Positions 1 to 9,330 are shown, numbered from the stretch's first letter. The stretch: DNA of 64,000 bases from Enterococcus viikkiensis (GCF_005405345.1 NZ_BJDW01000010.1:1-64000); one strand, 5' to 3'. Notes: generated by a model not told the origin, from the letters alone. Numbers and translations: made by a program.

Positions 1-81
1 TAATTCTTTTGCGGGAACTATCTTGAGTGTAGCACAAATGACTTTTTTATTTGTCTAGCTTAATTTTACAATCGGCGCAAT

Positions 82-246
82 AAAAAAACTCCTACCCGTA
101 GTTAGGTAGGAGGAATGTTATCGACTTCGTCAAAATGATAGCGTTCATCTAGGCGCACCTAGCTCAAACTACTATCGACTTCCTTCTTAGCCTCACGGGA
201 CTACTCTTAAAGGATCCTATTCAGTTATTTATTTCTTACTAAAAAC
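82..246 (-). promoter_or_regulatory. PyrR-dependent attenuator leader of a pyrimidine (pyr) operon
   Basis: On the minus strand, 202-181 reads AGTCCCGTGAGGCTAAGAAG(GA), which matches the conserved PyrR-binding anti-antiterminator loop (AGUCC..GAGGCU). It is followed by an intrinsic terminator at 112-82: an 8-bp stem CTCCTACC/GGTAGGAG, an 8-nt loop and seven T. In Bacillus and enterococci, PyrR with UMP binds this RNA and favours termination of the pyr genes, and lspA-rluD-pyr is a known order. The regulated gene lies left of position 1. Positions 1-81 hold no gene that I can see. Confidence 0.88.
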
Positions 247-275
247 ACTATACTATTCCTGAAATAAGAAATCAA
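247..275 (-). promoter_or_regulatory. Promoter of the pyr leader
   Basis: The -35 is TTGATT at 275-270, the spacer is 17 nt, and the -10 is TATAGT at 252-247. The -35 overlaps the rluD stop codon, so pyr transcription starts just after rluD and runs into the PyrR leader. Confidence 0.75.
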
Positions 276-1180
276 TCTTTTTCTTTTAACTGTTTCAAAG
301 TTTTTTTGAAAATTTCTGGTAATGGTGCTTCGAAGACCATCATCTCGCCAGTCGTTGGGTGCTCAAAGCCTAATAATTTGGCGTGAAGAAATTGTCCGTT
401 GCCTTTTAACGTCTTTTTCGGTCCGTACAAGGGATCACCGGCGACCGGATAACCAATGTATTGCATATGGACTCTGATTTGGTGTGTCCGACCTGTCTCT
501 AATTGTAATTCAATCAACGTAAAACCTTCAAAGCGTTGCAACACTTCAAAATGAGTCACGGCAGGTTTGCCCTCTTCAATGACTGCCTGCATTTTTCGAT
601 TGACCTTCGATCGGCCGATTGGTGCTTCGATCCGCCCTTTTTCGTGAGGGATCTCGCCGTGAACCAAAGCAACATATTTTCGCAAAGATGTTTTATCTTT
701 CAATTGTTTTGCCAATGCTTCATGAGCATGATCATTTTTTGCAACCATTAATAATCCAGACGTATCCTTATCAATCCGATGAACGATCCCAGGACGAATC
801 ACGTCATTGATCGTTGAAAGATTCTTCACTTGATACAATAACCCATTTACTAACGTGCCTTGGGGATGTCCAGCTGATGGATGGACCACCATGCCTTGGG
901 GTTTATTGACTACGACGACATCCTCGTCTTCATAAACAATGACTAAGTCCAGATTCTCCGGTACAAGATCCAATTCTTCAGGTGCGGGAATCTCGATCAA
1001 AATCTTGTCCCCAGCACTAACTTTGTAGTTGGCTTTGACTGTTTTGCCGTCAATCGATACATGCTGATCTTTGATCCATTGCTGAATCTGAGAGCGAGAA
1101 TAATTCGACAAACGATCGTTTAAGACCTTATCGATCCGCCCAGTTTCTGTTTTAATAATTACTTCAATTTGATTATCCAT
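272..1180 (-). CDS. rluD: RluD-type 23S rRNA pseudouridine synthase
   Basis: 302 residues. An N-terminal S4 RNA-binding domain (about 10-70) precedes the pseudouridine synthase domain with the HRIDKDTSG motif; Asp137 is the expected nucleophile. The family isomerises uridines in 23S rRNA helix 69. I chose ATG at 1180 rather than the ATG at 1198: GAGAGA precedes the former and no ribosome site precedes the latter. It overlaps the end of lspA by 8 nt, so the two are translationally linked. The RluD subfamily is inferred from the lspA-rluD-pyr context; the exact target uridine is not provable here. Confidence 0.9.
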   Translation of the reverse strand: MDNQIEVIIKTETGRIDKVLNDRLSNYSRSQIQQWIKDQHVSIDGKTVKANYKVSAGDKILIEIPAPEELDLVPENLDLVIVYEDEDVVVVNKPQGMVVHPSAGHPQGTLVNGLLYQVKNLSTINDVIRPGIVHRIDKDTSGLLMVAKNDHAHEALAKQLKDKTSLRKYVALVHGEIPHEKGRIEAPIGRSKVNRKMQAVIEEGKPAVTHFEVLQRFEGFTLIELQLETGRTHQIRVHMQYIGYPVAGDPLYGPKKTLKGNGQFLHAKLLGFEHPTTGEMMVFEAPLPEIFKKTLKQLKEKD

Positions 1181-1634
1181 TTTTCTTATCTCTCTCATCT
1201 AATAAAATATAAATAAAAATCATAATGACACCTGTGACCAGGGCCATATCTGCTATATTGAAAATCGGGAAGTTAATAAAATCGAACCGGAACATATCAA
1301 CGACAAACCCTAGACGAATACGATCAATAAAATTACCGATCGCACCGGCTAAAAAGAAACTCAAACCAATCGTCAACCATTTGCTTTCATGGAGGTGTTT
1401 GACCAAATAATAGATCACAGCGGACACTGCTACAACCGTAATGACGATAAAAAAGATTTGTTGGCCCTCAAACAAGCTGAAGGCTCCTCCAGTGTTCCGA
1501 ATATGGGTTAATGATAAAACATTTGGAATAATTGTTTGGCTGTCACCAAAATTGTATTGATTCACGATCCACCATTTGAACCATTGATCCAAAGCAATAA
1601 GGACACCGCTAAGTACTAAATAAACTGCTATCAA
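1173..1634 (-). CDS. lspA: Lipoprotein signal peptidase (signal peptidase II)
   Basis: 153 residues, normal length, four predicted membrane segments. This aspartic peptidase of the cytoplasmic membrane cleaves prolipoprotein signal peptides before the lipidated cysteine. The catalytic aspartates are visible as Asp113 (VVDMF) and Asp129 (NIADMAL), and the NTGGAFS and GNFIDR motifs are present. The start codon appears to be TTG at 1634, 3 nt after the upstream stop, with GGGGAG inside the end of that gene serving as ribosome site. It lies between the HEPN/CBS gene and rluD and is probably cotranscribed with both. Confidence 0.95.
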   Translation of the reverse strand: MIAVYLVLSGVLIALDQWFKWWIVNQYNFGDSQTIIPNVLSLTHIRNTGGAFSLFEGQQIFFIVITVVAVSAVIYYLVKHLHESKWLTIGLSFFLAGAIGNFIDRIRLGFVVDMFRFDFINFPIFNIADMALVTGVIMIFIYILLDERDKKNG

Positions 1635-1636
1635 AA

Positions 1637-2338
1637 TTACTGCTCCCCTTCTTGAACATAAATATCACGTGGTCGAATGATGCCCAAAAGGTTCCCATCC
1701 GAATCTCCATTTTTAGTAATCAAAACAGCTTCCAAGATTCCTTCTGTTTGAAACATTTGTTCCACTTCCGAAACCTTCGTCTCAGCTGAGACAAACTTAA
1801 AGTTCGCTTGTTTGCCGTTCGCCCGTAATAAATCTTCTGCTATTCGGCCCTCAAGCTTAACTGAACCGTTCAAACTTTCCTGTGCAAAGTAAAATCCGAT
1901 CGTACGCAAGGTTACCAGCCCGATGAATTTACCGGAATCATAAACCGGAAATTGTGAAAAGCGTTTTTTATTAATGATCTTCATGATTTCAATCATTGGT
2001 AGATTACGTTCAAAGCCCGTTACTTTCTTACCAAACCGCGGTAAAACTTTTTCTGGCCGCAACAAACTTTCTTCAATCTCTTTGATTCGTGCCACTGCCC
2101 AGTCATTCGGTTCTGCAATCACAAAATCATCCGCCACTTGATCATGAACAATCGCATTGCGTAGCTGAGCCAACTGTAATAGATCGTTCTCGTTGCCGCC
2201 GATCACATTATCGCGGCGCTTTGAAAGACGGCGAACAGCTTCGCTAAAGCCCATATTACTTGGATTTCCTAATAAACGTTTTAATTCCTTTTCAATTCGA
2301 TTGAAGGTACTTAAAAAAAGATCCGCATTGTCTCCCAC
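1637..2338 (-). CDS. CBS-pair protein with HEPN-like N-terminal helical domain
   Basis: 233 residues. The C-terminal ~110 residues form a CBS pair (FPVYDSGKFIGLVTLRTIG ... LGIIRPRDI), a fold that usually binds adenine nucleotides. The N-terminal part is helical and contains LRNAIVHD near residue 58, an Arg-x4-His signature like that of HEPN domains. I chose GTG at 2338 because AGAAGGAG lies 8 nt upstream; a longer frame to 2428 has no ribosome site. A -10 TATACT lies just upstream with a poor -35. It is the first gene of the lspA-rluD unit. Function unknown: the HEPN assignment rests on the motif only. Confidence 0.7.
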   Translation of the reverse strand: MGDNADLFLSTFNRIEKELKRLLGNPSNMGFSEAVRRLSKRRDNVIGGNENDLLQLAQLRNAIVHDQVADDFVIAEPNDWAVARIKEIEESLLRPEKVLPRFGKKVTGFERNLPMIEIMKIINKKRFSQFPVYDSGKFIGLVTLRTIGFYFAQESLNGSVKLEGRIAEDLLRANGKQANFKFVSAETKVSEVEQMFQTEGILEAVLITKNGDSDGNLLGIIRPRDIYVQEGEQ

Positions 2339-2426
2339 GAGGTCCACTCCTTCTAAACTAGCTAGTATACTTTTTTCAATAGGTTCAGTATAAGTGAAAA
2401 AACACGCTATGGAAAGCCTCAGGCAC

Positions 2427-2455
2427 AAAAAAAGAACGATGATCCCTCATCGCTC
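2427..2455 (-). terminator. Terminator of the arg operon
   Basis: Minus-strand stem GAGCGATGA/TCATCGTTC with a 4-nt loop and seven T, 15 nt after the argD stop. Confidence 0.9.
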
Positions 2456-2470
2456 TATTTCTTAAACACC

Positions 2471-3613
2471 TTATTGCAAAATAGCCTGCTTAATAAGCTC
2501 AACACCTTTTACAAGTTCGGATTGGTTGATAGTTAAGGGTGGTAACAAACGCAATACGTTGCCGCCAGCTTTAATCGCCAATAATTTTTCTTGCTTCAAG
2601 GTTTGGATCACTGCTTGTAAGGTCTCAGGTGAGTCAAGTTGTATCCCCATCATCAATCCTTCACCGCGTACCTCCACCACTTTTTCTAATTCGTCTGTAA
2701 GTTTTGCTAATTCTGCCTTTAAAAAAGTCCCTTTTGCTTTAACATCTGCTAAAAATTCCGGCTGGTTGATCTCACTGACTACCGTTTCTGCTACCTTTAT
2801 AGCCAGATTATTGCCGCCAAAGGTCGTCCCATGTGAACCAGGACCGAAAGCTTCCGCTAGTTCTTTTTTTCCTAACATCGCACCAACTGGGATTCCATTT
2901 GCCAAAGCTTTCGCCAAGGTAATAATATCCGGTTCGAGCTGATAGGCCTCAAAGGCATAAAAATTTCCGGTTCTGCCCATTCCTGTTTGAATCTCATCTA
3001 TGATCAATAAGCTACCATTAGTTTTGCATAATTTGGCAACTGCCTGCAGCCACGCTTTTTCTGCCGGAATCACGCCGCCTTCTCCTTGGATAACTTCTAG
3101 CATGACCGCCGCCACGTCTTCATCCAACAATTCTTTTAGTGGCTCGAGCTGGTTATAAGGTACATAGTCAAACCCTTCGACGATGGGAAAAAATCCTTGT
3201 TGCAATTGCGGCTGTCCCGTCGCACTTAATGCGCCATAGGTCCGGCCGTGGAAGGAGTGTAAAAAACTAATGATTTTAGGCCGGCCAGTGGCTTTTCGGG
3301 CTAATTTAATAGCTGCTTCATTCGCTTCCGTCCCACTGTTACAGAAAAAGGCGAGATAATCTTTGCCCATCGTTAATTTTTCGGCGACGCTCTCTTGCAA
3401 GTGATTCGTGTATAAATTAGAGCTGTGCCAAATTTTTTGTGACTGCTCTTGCAACGCCTGCATCACCTTCGGATGTTTATGTCCTAGATTATTGACGGCG
3501 ATCCCACTCATAAAATCTAAATAAGCTATTCCGTTTTGATCATAGACATAGCTACCTGTACCATCAACGAGATCAATCATGTCTCTGGCATAGTTTGGAA
3601 ATAGATAGCTCAT
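2471..3613 (-). CDS. argD: Acetylornithine aminotransferase
   Basis: 380 residues, class III PLP aminotransferase. It converts N-acetylglutamate semialdehyde to N2-acetylornithine using glutamate. Visible features are the cofactor-binding CNSGTEANEAAIK region, the IIDEIQTGMGRTG motif with the PLP-contacting Asp, and the Schiff-base lysine in LAKALANG. It is the last gene of argC-argJ-argB-argD. Its ATG overlaps the argB stop in an ATGA arrangement, which indicates coupling. Family members may also act on ornithine or succinylornithine, but the operon settles the role. Confidence 0.95.
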   Translation of the reverse strand: MSYLFPNYARDMIDLVDGTGSYVYDQNGIAYLDFMSGIAVNNLGHKHPKVMQALQEQSQKIWHSSNLYTNHLQESVAEKLTMGKDYLAFFCNSGTEANEAAIKLARKATGRPKIISFLHSFHGRTYGALSATGQPQLQQGFFPIVEGFDYVPYNQLEPLKELLDEDVAAVMLEVIQGEGGVIPAEKAWLQAVAKLCKTNGSLLIIDEIQTGMGRTGNFYAFEAYQLEPDIITLAKALANGIPVGAMLGKKELAEAFGPGSHGTTFGGNNLAIKVAETVVSEINQPEFLADVKAKGTFLKAELAKLTDELEKVVEVRGEGLMMGIQLDSPETLQAVIQTLKQEKLLAIKAGGNVLRLLPPLTINQSELVKGVELIKQAILQ

Positions 3614-4359
3614 ACGAATACCGCCTCCTTTGTGATGATCGTACCCGCTGTTTCAATACAATTTGTGATATGAACCTGTTTCACCCCATTTTCAAGGGAA
3701 TCTACCGCACTGTCGACTTTAGGGATCATACCGCCAGTAATGACTGCCTCCGCTTTTAATGCTTTCACTTCTTCAATGGTGATTCTTTCCAGCCATTGAT
3801 TTTGATACTTTACACCAGGAACATCTGTCAATAAATACAAAGCTTCTGCATCGATGGCTTCCGCAATTTTGCAAGCGGTCGTATCGGCGTTGACATTTAG
3901 CCACTGCCCTGTCTTAGTGATTCCTAATGGTGCAACGATAGGAATATATTGCTTCGCTAAGACATTCTTGATCACCTCGGGATTAATTTCTGTAATTTCT
4001 CCCACAAAGCCTAATTTTTGCTGATCGATTACTTTTCCTTGAATCAGTCCGCCATAAGAAGCATTTAGGCCAATCGGCAAAAAGCCTTGCTGCTGAAAAA
4101 GTGTGGTAATGATCGGCTGCACTTGTCCAATCAAAACCATCTGTGTGATTTTTAACGCTTGCACAGTCGTGACCCGTGAACCGTCTTTGATGACGACGGG
4201 AATATTCAGGCGATTCATCATTTCCGAGATATAATAACCGCCGCCATGAACAATGATGATCTCATGTCCCAGCGCTTGCCAGTCTTTGATTTGATTAAAG
4301 AAACCTGTTGTTAGATTATCGCTGGCGACGCCACCAATTTTAACGACTATTTTACCCAT
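3610..4359 (-). CDS. argB: Acetylglutamate kinase
   Basis: 249 residues, amino-acid kinase fold. It phosphorylates N-acetylglutamate. The N-terminal VVKIGG, the HGGG loop at about 39-42 and the C-terminal ITGGMIPKVDSA segment are typical. It is on the short side and lacks the N-terminal helix linked to arginine feedback inhibition in hexameric enzymes. This fits a cyclic pathway where control may lie at ArgJ; that last point is inference. It starts 27 nt after the argJ stop. Confidence 0.95.
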   Translation of the reverse strand: MGKIVVKIGGVASDNLTTGFFNQIKDWQALGHEIIIVHGGGYYISEMMNRLNIPVVIKDGSRVTTVQALKITQMVLIGQVQPIITTLFQQQGFLPIGLNASYGGLIQGKVIDQQKLGFVGEITEINPEVIKNVLAKQYIPIVAPLGITKTGQWLNVNADTTACKIAEAIDAEALYLLTDVPGVKYQNQWLERITIEEVKALKAEAVITGGMIPKVDSAVDSLENGVKQVHITNCIETAGTIITKEAVFV

Positions 4360-4386
4360 GATTATTCGCTCCTTAATTTGCTCGAT

Positions 4387-5580
4387 TTAGGTATGATACA
4401 ACGCATTCACTTCAACATATTTATAAGTCAAATCACAGCCCCAAGCCTTGCCTTTGGCTTCTCCGATATTTAAATCCACCGTGATCAGGATCGTTTCTTT
4501 TTCCAGCGTGTGTTTCATCTCGGTTTCATTAAACTCCTGCGGCTGGCTGTGTTTTAATAATTGTTGCTGGCCAATCCACAGATCAATTTTTTCAGGGTCC
4601 GTTTGGGAACCGGCATAGCCTACAGCACAAATGATCCGTCCCCAGTTTGGATCTTCACCAAACATCGCCGTCTTGACTAAAGTTGAACCGACAACTTTTT
4701 TAGCAGCTAGGCGGGCATCACTTGGATTAATTGCTCCCACGACTTCCACCTCGATCAGTTTGGTTGCACCTTCCCCGTCTTTTGCAATCAGCTTGGCTAA
4801 TGCTTCGCTCACCAGTTGAAACATTTCAATGAAGGTCTCGTAAGCAGGTGTATCTATTTCGATCATAGGATTTTCCGCCAAGCCATTGGCTAGAACTAAA
4901 ACCATGTCATTGGTTGAAGTATCACCATCTACCGTGATTTGATTGAAGGTGGTTTCTGTTTTATCGGCTAAGATTCCTTGCAATAACTCAGCTGAAATCT
5001 GTGCATCCGTAGTAATAAAAGCTAACATGGTCGCCATGTTGGGATGAATCATCCCCGATCCTTTAGCAACACCGGCCATTGTTACTCTTTGACCATTGAT
5101 CTCAGCAGAAACAACGATTTCTTTGGTGCTGGTGTCAGTAGTCAAAATCGCTTCGTGAAAGTCATAAGGATTCGCTGTTGGCAAGTCAATTTGCTTAATC
5201 CCTTTTTCGATGATTTCCATCGGCAATTGTTTGCCAATCACTCCGGTAGAAGCCACTGCGACCGTTTCTTTAGGGACGGCCAATTGTTCAGCCGCTAAAG
5301 CCTGCATCGCCAAGGCATTTTCTGATCCGATTTTACCGGTACAAGCATTGGCATACGCCGAGTTTACAACGACCGCTTGAATGGTTCCATCGACCATCGC
5401 TTCTTTCGTAACAAAAATCGGAGCCGCCTTGACTTGATTCGTCGTATAAACTGCGGCGGCTGCCGCTGGGACGTCTGAATAGATCATGCCTAAATCTTTT
5501 TTAGTTTTTTTTAAACCACTATGTAAGCCTGCCGCGTGAAATCCTTTGGGGCTTGCGATAGTTCCTGCAATAATTTTCAT
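4387..5580 (-). CDS. argJ: Glutamate N-acetyltransferase / amino-acid acetyltransferase (ArgJ)
   Basis: 397 residues, ornithine acetyltransferase family of self-cleaving Ntn-type proteins. The cleavage motif is visible in [14 protein letters not shown]; cleavage before the Thr yields alpha and beta chains. ArgJ moves the acetyl group from acetylornithine to glutamate, and in bifunctional forms it also uses acetyl-CoA. No argA is seen in this operon, so a bifunctional enzyme is plausible but not proven. It begins 21 nt after argC. Confidence 0.95.
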   Translation of the reverse strand: MKIIAGTIASPKGFHAAGLHSGLKKTKKDLGMIYSDVPAAAAAVYTTNQVKAAPIFVTKEAMVDGTIQAVVVNSAYANACTGKIGSENALAMQALAAEQLAVPKETVAVASTGVIGKQLPMEIIEKGIKQIDLPTANPYDFHEAILTTDTSTKEIVVSAEINGQRVTMAGVAKGSGMIHPNMATMLAFITTDAQISAELLQGILADKTETTFNQITVDGDTSTNDMVLVLANGLAENPMIEIDTPAYETFIEMFQLVSEALAKLIAKDGEGATKLIEVEVVGAINPSDARLAAKKVVGSTLVKTAMFGEDPNWGRIICAVGYAGSQTDPEKIDLWIGQQQLLKHSQPQEFNETEMKHTLEKETILITVDLNIGEAKGKAWGCDLTYKYVEVNALYHT

Positions 5581-5601
5581 CTAGTTCACTCCTCGAATGG
5601 T

Positions 5602-6633
5602 TTACGGATAGATCGGAATCATTTCCAATCCGGTCTTTTCATCCCAGCCCGCTAAATGATTTAAATTTTGGACTGCTTGCCCTGCTGCACCTTTGACTAA
5701 ATTATCCAATACAGTAACGACCGTTATAATATGGGTAACCTCGTTATAAGCCACACCAATGTCACAAAAGTTGGAGCCAATGATTTGTCGTAAGCTGGGA
5801 TAACTCTCTTGTTCTTGGATTCGGACAAAATACTTTTCTTGATAAAAGTCCTGATACAAGCGCCAGATGTCTCCTTGTGCGATTTTCTGACTGCTTCTGG
5901 CATAGGTTGTGATAAAAATTCCCCGAGTGACTGGGATTAATGACGTTGAGAACTGAATAGCAGGTACTTCTGCGTTCCATTTTTGTAGCTGCTGCATGAT
6001 CTCTGGAATGTGCTGATGACTATTCATTTTATACAAAGTCATATTCTCATTACTATTGACGAAATGACTCGACTCAGATAAATTTTTTCCTGATCCTGAT
6101 AGTCCTGATTTTGCATCAACAATAATTGAAGTCGGTTCAATTATCTTTTCTTGAACTAAAGGAGCCAATGATAATAACGTACCCGTAGCGTAACAGCCTG
6201 GATTGGCAATCAATTTAGAAGCCGGCTTGTTGTAGAAATCTGCTAAGCCGTAATGGGCCTGTTGCAAAAGCTCTAAAGGCGCACTTGAATTTTTATACCA
6301 TTTTTCGTATTGCCCATCGGCTTTTAATCGGAAATCACCGGACAGATCAATCACTGGAAAACCTGCTTCCAAGAACGCTGCGGCGCTCTCCTTTGATATG
6401 CCTGACGGTGTTGCGAAGAAAACTAACTCGGCCTGCGCCATTATTTTGATTGGATCGATTGGCTCTAAAGGAAGGCTTAATAACTGTTTTAAATGCGGCA
6501 GATTGCGGTCGATTTCTTGGCCATTTTGTGAATGGCTATGGATTGAGACGATATCCACCTTTGGATGCTGTAACAAAATACGAATCAGTTCCACACCACT
6601 GTATCCTGTCACCCCAATAATCGCTACCTTCAT
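5602..6633 (-). CDS. argC: N-acetyl-gamma-glutamyl-phosphate reductase
   Basis: 343 residues. This NADPH-dependent enzyme reduces acetylglutamyl phosphate to the semialdehyde. The N-terminal GVTGYSGVEL nucleotide-binding loop and the catalytic Cys in ANPGCYATG are visible. I chose ATG at 6633: AAGGAGGG lies 8 nt upstream, while the apparent earlier start is only a TTG within that site. It is the first gene of the arginine operon. Confidence 0.95.
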   Translation of the reverse strand: MKVAIIGVTGYSGVELIRILLQHPKVDIVSIHSHSQNGQEIDRNLPHLKQLLSLPLEPIDPIKIMAQAELVFFATPSGISKESAAAFLEAGFPVIDLSGDFRLKADGQYEKWYKNSSAPLELLQQAHYGLADFYNKPASKLIANPGCYATGTLLSLAPLVQEKIIEPTSIIVDAKSGLSGSGKNLSESSHFVNSNENMTLYKMNSHQHIPEIMQQLQKWNAEVPAIQFSTSLIPVTRGIFITTYARSSQKIAQGDIWRLYQDFYQEKYFVRIQEQESYPSLRQIIGSNFCDIGVAYNEVTHIITVVTVLDNLVKGAAGQAVQNLNHLAGWDEKTGLEMIPIYP

Positions 6634-6690
6634 ATTAATCCCTCCTTGCAATTTTATAAAATTATGATTAGAAAACTGCTATTTCAGATG

Positions 6691-6719
6691 ATTATACGTT
6701 TTGGTTTTATGCAAGTCAA
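6691..6719 (-). promoter_or_regulatory. Promoter of argCJBD
   Basis: The -35 is TTGACT at 6719-6714, the spacer 17 nt, and the -10 a perfect TATAAT at 6696-6691. The upstream 40 nt are very AT-rich and contain two TGCATA half-motifs. An ArgR/AhrC operator could be here, but I cannot delimit one. Confidence 0.85.
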
Positions 6720-6763
6720 TGGTTTTTTATAAATTTATTTGTAGTTTATTTACAATAATATGC

Positions 6764-6820
6764 AAAAAAACAGCATTGAACTCCTCTTTATACAATTTCC
6801 TAAGAGTTCAACGCTGTTTT
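6764..6820 (-). terminator. Terminator of fhs
   Basis: A 15-bp stem with one wobble (AACAGCGTTGAACTC/GAGTTCAATGCTGTT), a loop of about 20 nt and a T7 run on the minus strand, 15 nt after the fhs stop. Confidence 0.9.
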
Positions 6821-6834
6821 ATTCAATTTTTACT

Positions 6835-8508
6835 TTAAAACAATCCGATGGCGTTGCCTTTTTCGTCAACATCCATATTTAATGCTGCCGGTTTTTTTGG
6901 CAGTCCTGGCATCGTCATGACATCCCCGGTTAGAGCAACGATAAAACCTGCACCGATTTTTGGTACAAATTCACGAATCGTTACCTCGAAATCGCTAGGT
7001 GCACCTAGCTTCGTTGGATCATCTGACAATGAATATTGTGTTTTCGCCATACAAACTGGTAAACGATCCCACCCATATTTTTTAAAACTGGCAAGCTGCT
7101 GCAATGCTTTTTTACTATAAACTACATCGGAGCCACCATAGATTTCTCGAACGATGGTTTCTACTTTTTCATTAAGGTCATCATGATCGCGAGAAAAGAT
7201 TGAATGGAAATTATTTTCTTCTGTCGCAATTGTTTCTACTAGCGTATTCGCTAAATCAATCCCACCGTCTGGTCCTTTTTCCCAGACACTTGCTAATTCA
7301 ACTTTGACATCTTCATTGGCACAAAGTTCTTTTAACAATTCAATCTCTTTGTCAGTATCACTGATGAATTGATTGATTGCTACTACAACTGGTAACCCAT
7401 ATTTACGCATATTGCGAATGTGCTTGGCTAAGTTACTGAAGCCATTTTTTAGGGCACTGAGATTTTCAGCGCTTAAATCTGTTTTTGCGACCCCACCGTG
7501 CATCTTTAAAGCCCGAATCGTAGCAACGATCACGACTGCATCCGGCGCCTTGCCTAAACTTGGTACCTTGATGTCCAAGAATTTTTCACCACCAAGGTCT
7601 GCACCAAAGCCAGCTTCAGTAACGACGTAATCTCCACTATGAAGTGCGGCTCTTGTGGCTAATATACTATTACAGCCATGAGCGATGTTTGCAAAGGGAC
7701 CGCCATGAACAAAGGCGGGTGTTTGATAGATTGTTTGAACGAGATTCGGTTTGATCGCATCCTTCAGCACTAATGCCAACGCACCTTCAATTTTTAAATC
7801 CCCGACAGTGACCGGTTCACGCTCAAAGGTATAGGCGACAACGATGTTCGACAAACGCCGTTTCAAGTCATTAATGTCTGTTGCTAGACAAAGGATTGCC
7901 ATGATCTCACTGGCTACAGTAATGTCAAAGCCATCTTCTCTCGGCACACCATTAATCGGACCTCCTAAGCCCACCGTAATATGGCGCAGCTCACGATCAT
8001 TTAGATCGACCACTCGTTTCCAAATCACGCGACGAGCATCGATATTTAATTCATTGCCTTGGTGAATATGGTTATCTAATAAGGCAGACAAAGCATTGTT
8101 TGCGGTAGTAATCGCATGCATGTCGCCAGTAAAATGCAAATTAATATCTTCCATTGGCAACACCTGTGCATAACCACCACCCGTTGCTCCACCTTTGATT
8201 CCCATCACAGGACCCAAAGAAGGCTCTCGAAGTGCAATCACTGTCTTTTTGCCAATTTTATTTAAGGCGTCCCCTAAGCCGATGGTTATTGTTGACTTTC
8301 CTTCACCGGCTGGGGTTGGATTGATCGAGGTGACTAGGATCAGTTTTCCTTCTGGATTTTTTTTCATTCGATCTAATGCATCGAACTCGATTTTTGCTTT
8401 GTATTTTCCGTGGAGCTCGAGATCGTCAAAAGATAAATTGATTTTTTCAGCGATTTCCGTAATTGGTGTTAACGAGGTTGCTTGTGAGATTTCGATATCT
8501 GATTTCAT
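6835..8508 (-). CDS. fhs: Formate--tetrahydrofolate ligase
   Basis: 557 residues, full length. It makes 10-formyltetrahydrofolate from formate, THF and ATP, feeding purine and fMet-tRNA synthesis. The P-loop TPAGEGKST is at about 67-75 and the [10 protein letters not shown] and [11 protein letters not shown] motifs are present. It is monocistronic: a strong terminator follows, and a -10 TATAAT lies about 65 nt upstream with a weak -35. I looked for a THF riboswitch in the leader and did not recognise one. Confidence 0.96.
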   Translation of the reverse strand: MKSDIEISQATSLTPITEIAEKINLSFDDLELHGKYKAKIEFDALDRMKKNPEGKLILVTSINPTPAGEGKSTITIGLGDALNKIGKKTVIALREPSLGPVMGIKGGATGGGYAQVLPMEDINLHFTGDMHAITTANNALSALLDNHIHQGNELNIDARRVIWKRVVDLNDRELRHITVGLGGPINGVPREDGFDITVASEIMAILCLATDINDLKRRLSNIVVAYTFEREPVTVGDLKIEGALALVLKDAIKPNLVQTIYQTPAFVHGGPFANIAHGCNSILATRAALHSGDYVVTEAGFGADLGGEKFLDIKVPSLGKAPDAVVIVATIRALKMHGGVAKTDLSAENLSALKNGFSNLAKHIRNMRKYGLPVVVAINQFISDTDKEIELLKELCANEDVKVELASVWEKGPDGGIDLANTLVETIATEENNFHSIFSRDHDDLNEKVETIVREIYGGSDVVYSKKALQQLASFKKYGWDRLPVCMAKTQYSLSDDPTKLGAPSDFEVTIREFVPKIGAGFIVALTGDVMTMPGLPKKPAALNMDVDEKGNAIGLF

Positions 8509-8645
8509 AAAAACTTCCTTTCCCGAACGTTATTCAGAGAAATATACCTTTTTATTCGTTCAATAATATTATAACGAATTTTTTTAAGAAAAACACTACT
8601 GAGAATCGGTAAACTCATTGATTCGCAATTTTTGTTTCCATCACG

Positions 8646-8651
8646 TATAAT
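8646..8651 (+). promoter_or_regulatory. -10 element of the cold-shock gene
   Basis: TATAAT 31 nt before the start codon; no convincing -35 at 16-18 nt. The AAAGGAG ribosome site is 9 nt from the ATG. Confidence 0.5.
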
Positions 8652-8682
8652 GAAATCAGCAATTGCAAAGGAGTGTTGCAGA

Positions 8683-8883
8683 ATGAATAGCGGCATTGTT
8701 AAATGGTTCGATGAAAAAAAGGGATACGGTTTTATTGACTATGAAGAGAATCAAGAAGTTTTTGTTCACTTCACTGCTATTGAAGAAGAGGGATTCAAAA
8801 CATTGGATTCTGGTGACGAAGTTGAATTTGTAATTGTAGAGGGTGCCCGGGGTATGCAGGCTGCCCATGTTAAAAAGAAATAA
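8683..8883 (+). CDS. csp: Cold-shock domain protein (CspA family)
   Basis: 66 residues, a single cold-shock domain. It binds single-stranded nucleic acid; the two RNP motifs KGYGFIDY (about 13-20) and EVFVHFTAI (about 25-33) are visible. The family melts RNA structure during cold shock or stationary phase. ATG 8683 follows AAAGGAG with good spacing; an in-frame extension upstream lacks any signal. Its stop codon forms one edge of a 38-bp palindrome shared with the convergent gene. Which csp paralogue this is cannot be told from sequence alone. Confidence 0.95.
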   Translation: MNSGIVKWFDEKKGYGFIDYEENQEVFVHFTAIEEEGFKTLDSGDEVEFVIVEGARGMQAAHVKKK

Positions 8884-8918
8884 ACGAAAAGATCAGTCAT
8901 GACTGATCTTTTCGTTTA
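8881..8918. terminator. 38-bp perfect palindrome, bidirectional terminator
   Basis: Two 19-nt arms (8881-8899 and 8900-8918) are exact reverse complements. The palindrome includes the csp stop codon at its left edge and the last codons and stop (TGA at 8895-8893) of the convergent ebsA-like gene. TTTT runs close both arms. Confidence 0.85.
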
Positions 8919-9330
8919 TTTCTTGCTTTATTTCGATCTCAGGGTAATAGGCTGAAAACGTAGCGACAAAAGATGCCTTACTTTTTTTTGTTAGCCCTAA
9001 GTGAAAATTTGTCCCACTTAGCCCTTTGCGTTTAAGAACCACGCCATCTTTTCGAACAATTAAACAATCGATATGTTCTCTAAGGATCGTTTCCCTCCTC
9101 CAAACTCTTGAAAAGCGAACCTTGATCTCTTTTTCATTAATCAATAAATAGCGATGGAGTCCCATCACTACGAAGAAAATAAAGAGGCCGATAATGATAT
9201 TTCCTTGTAAATAAGGATGCGTCTTTTCAAGGGTTAGAATCAAACCATAAAAAAGAACAATGAAGGTCGATGACCAGTAGATAATACTAATCGATAATTC
9301 TGGTTGCCAAAAATAACGTTTCTCATTCAT
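8893..9330 (-). CDS. EbsA-like two-TM protein
   Basis: 145 residues. Two hydrophobic segments (about 12-32 and 42-62) are followed by a basic, beta-rich cytoplasmic domain containing REHIDCLIVRKDGVVLKRKG. Size, topology and position beside csp and an RNase H-like gene resemble the EbsA family of lactic acid bacteria, first named in an Enterococcus aggregation-substance context; the biochemical role is unclear. The ribosome site is AGGAGTATAGGA. The last four codons lie inside the shared palindromic terminator. A generic PH-like membrane protein is the alternative. Confidence 0.55.
   Translation of the reverse strand: MNEKRYFWQPELSISIIYWSSTFIVLFYGLILTLEKTHPYLQGNIIIGLFIFFVVMGLHRYLLINEKEIKVRFSRVWRRETILREHIDCLIVRKDGVVLKRKGLSGTNFHLGLTKKSKASFVATFSAYYPEIEIKQEINEKISHD

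Noticed and set aside
8509-8640. THF riboswitch upstream of fhs
   Set aside because: I could not recognise the conserved cores; only a promoter-like TATAAT is visible.
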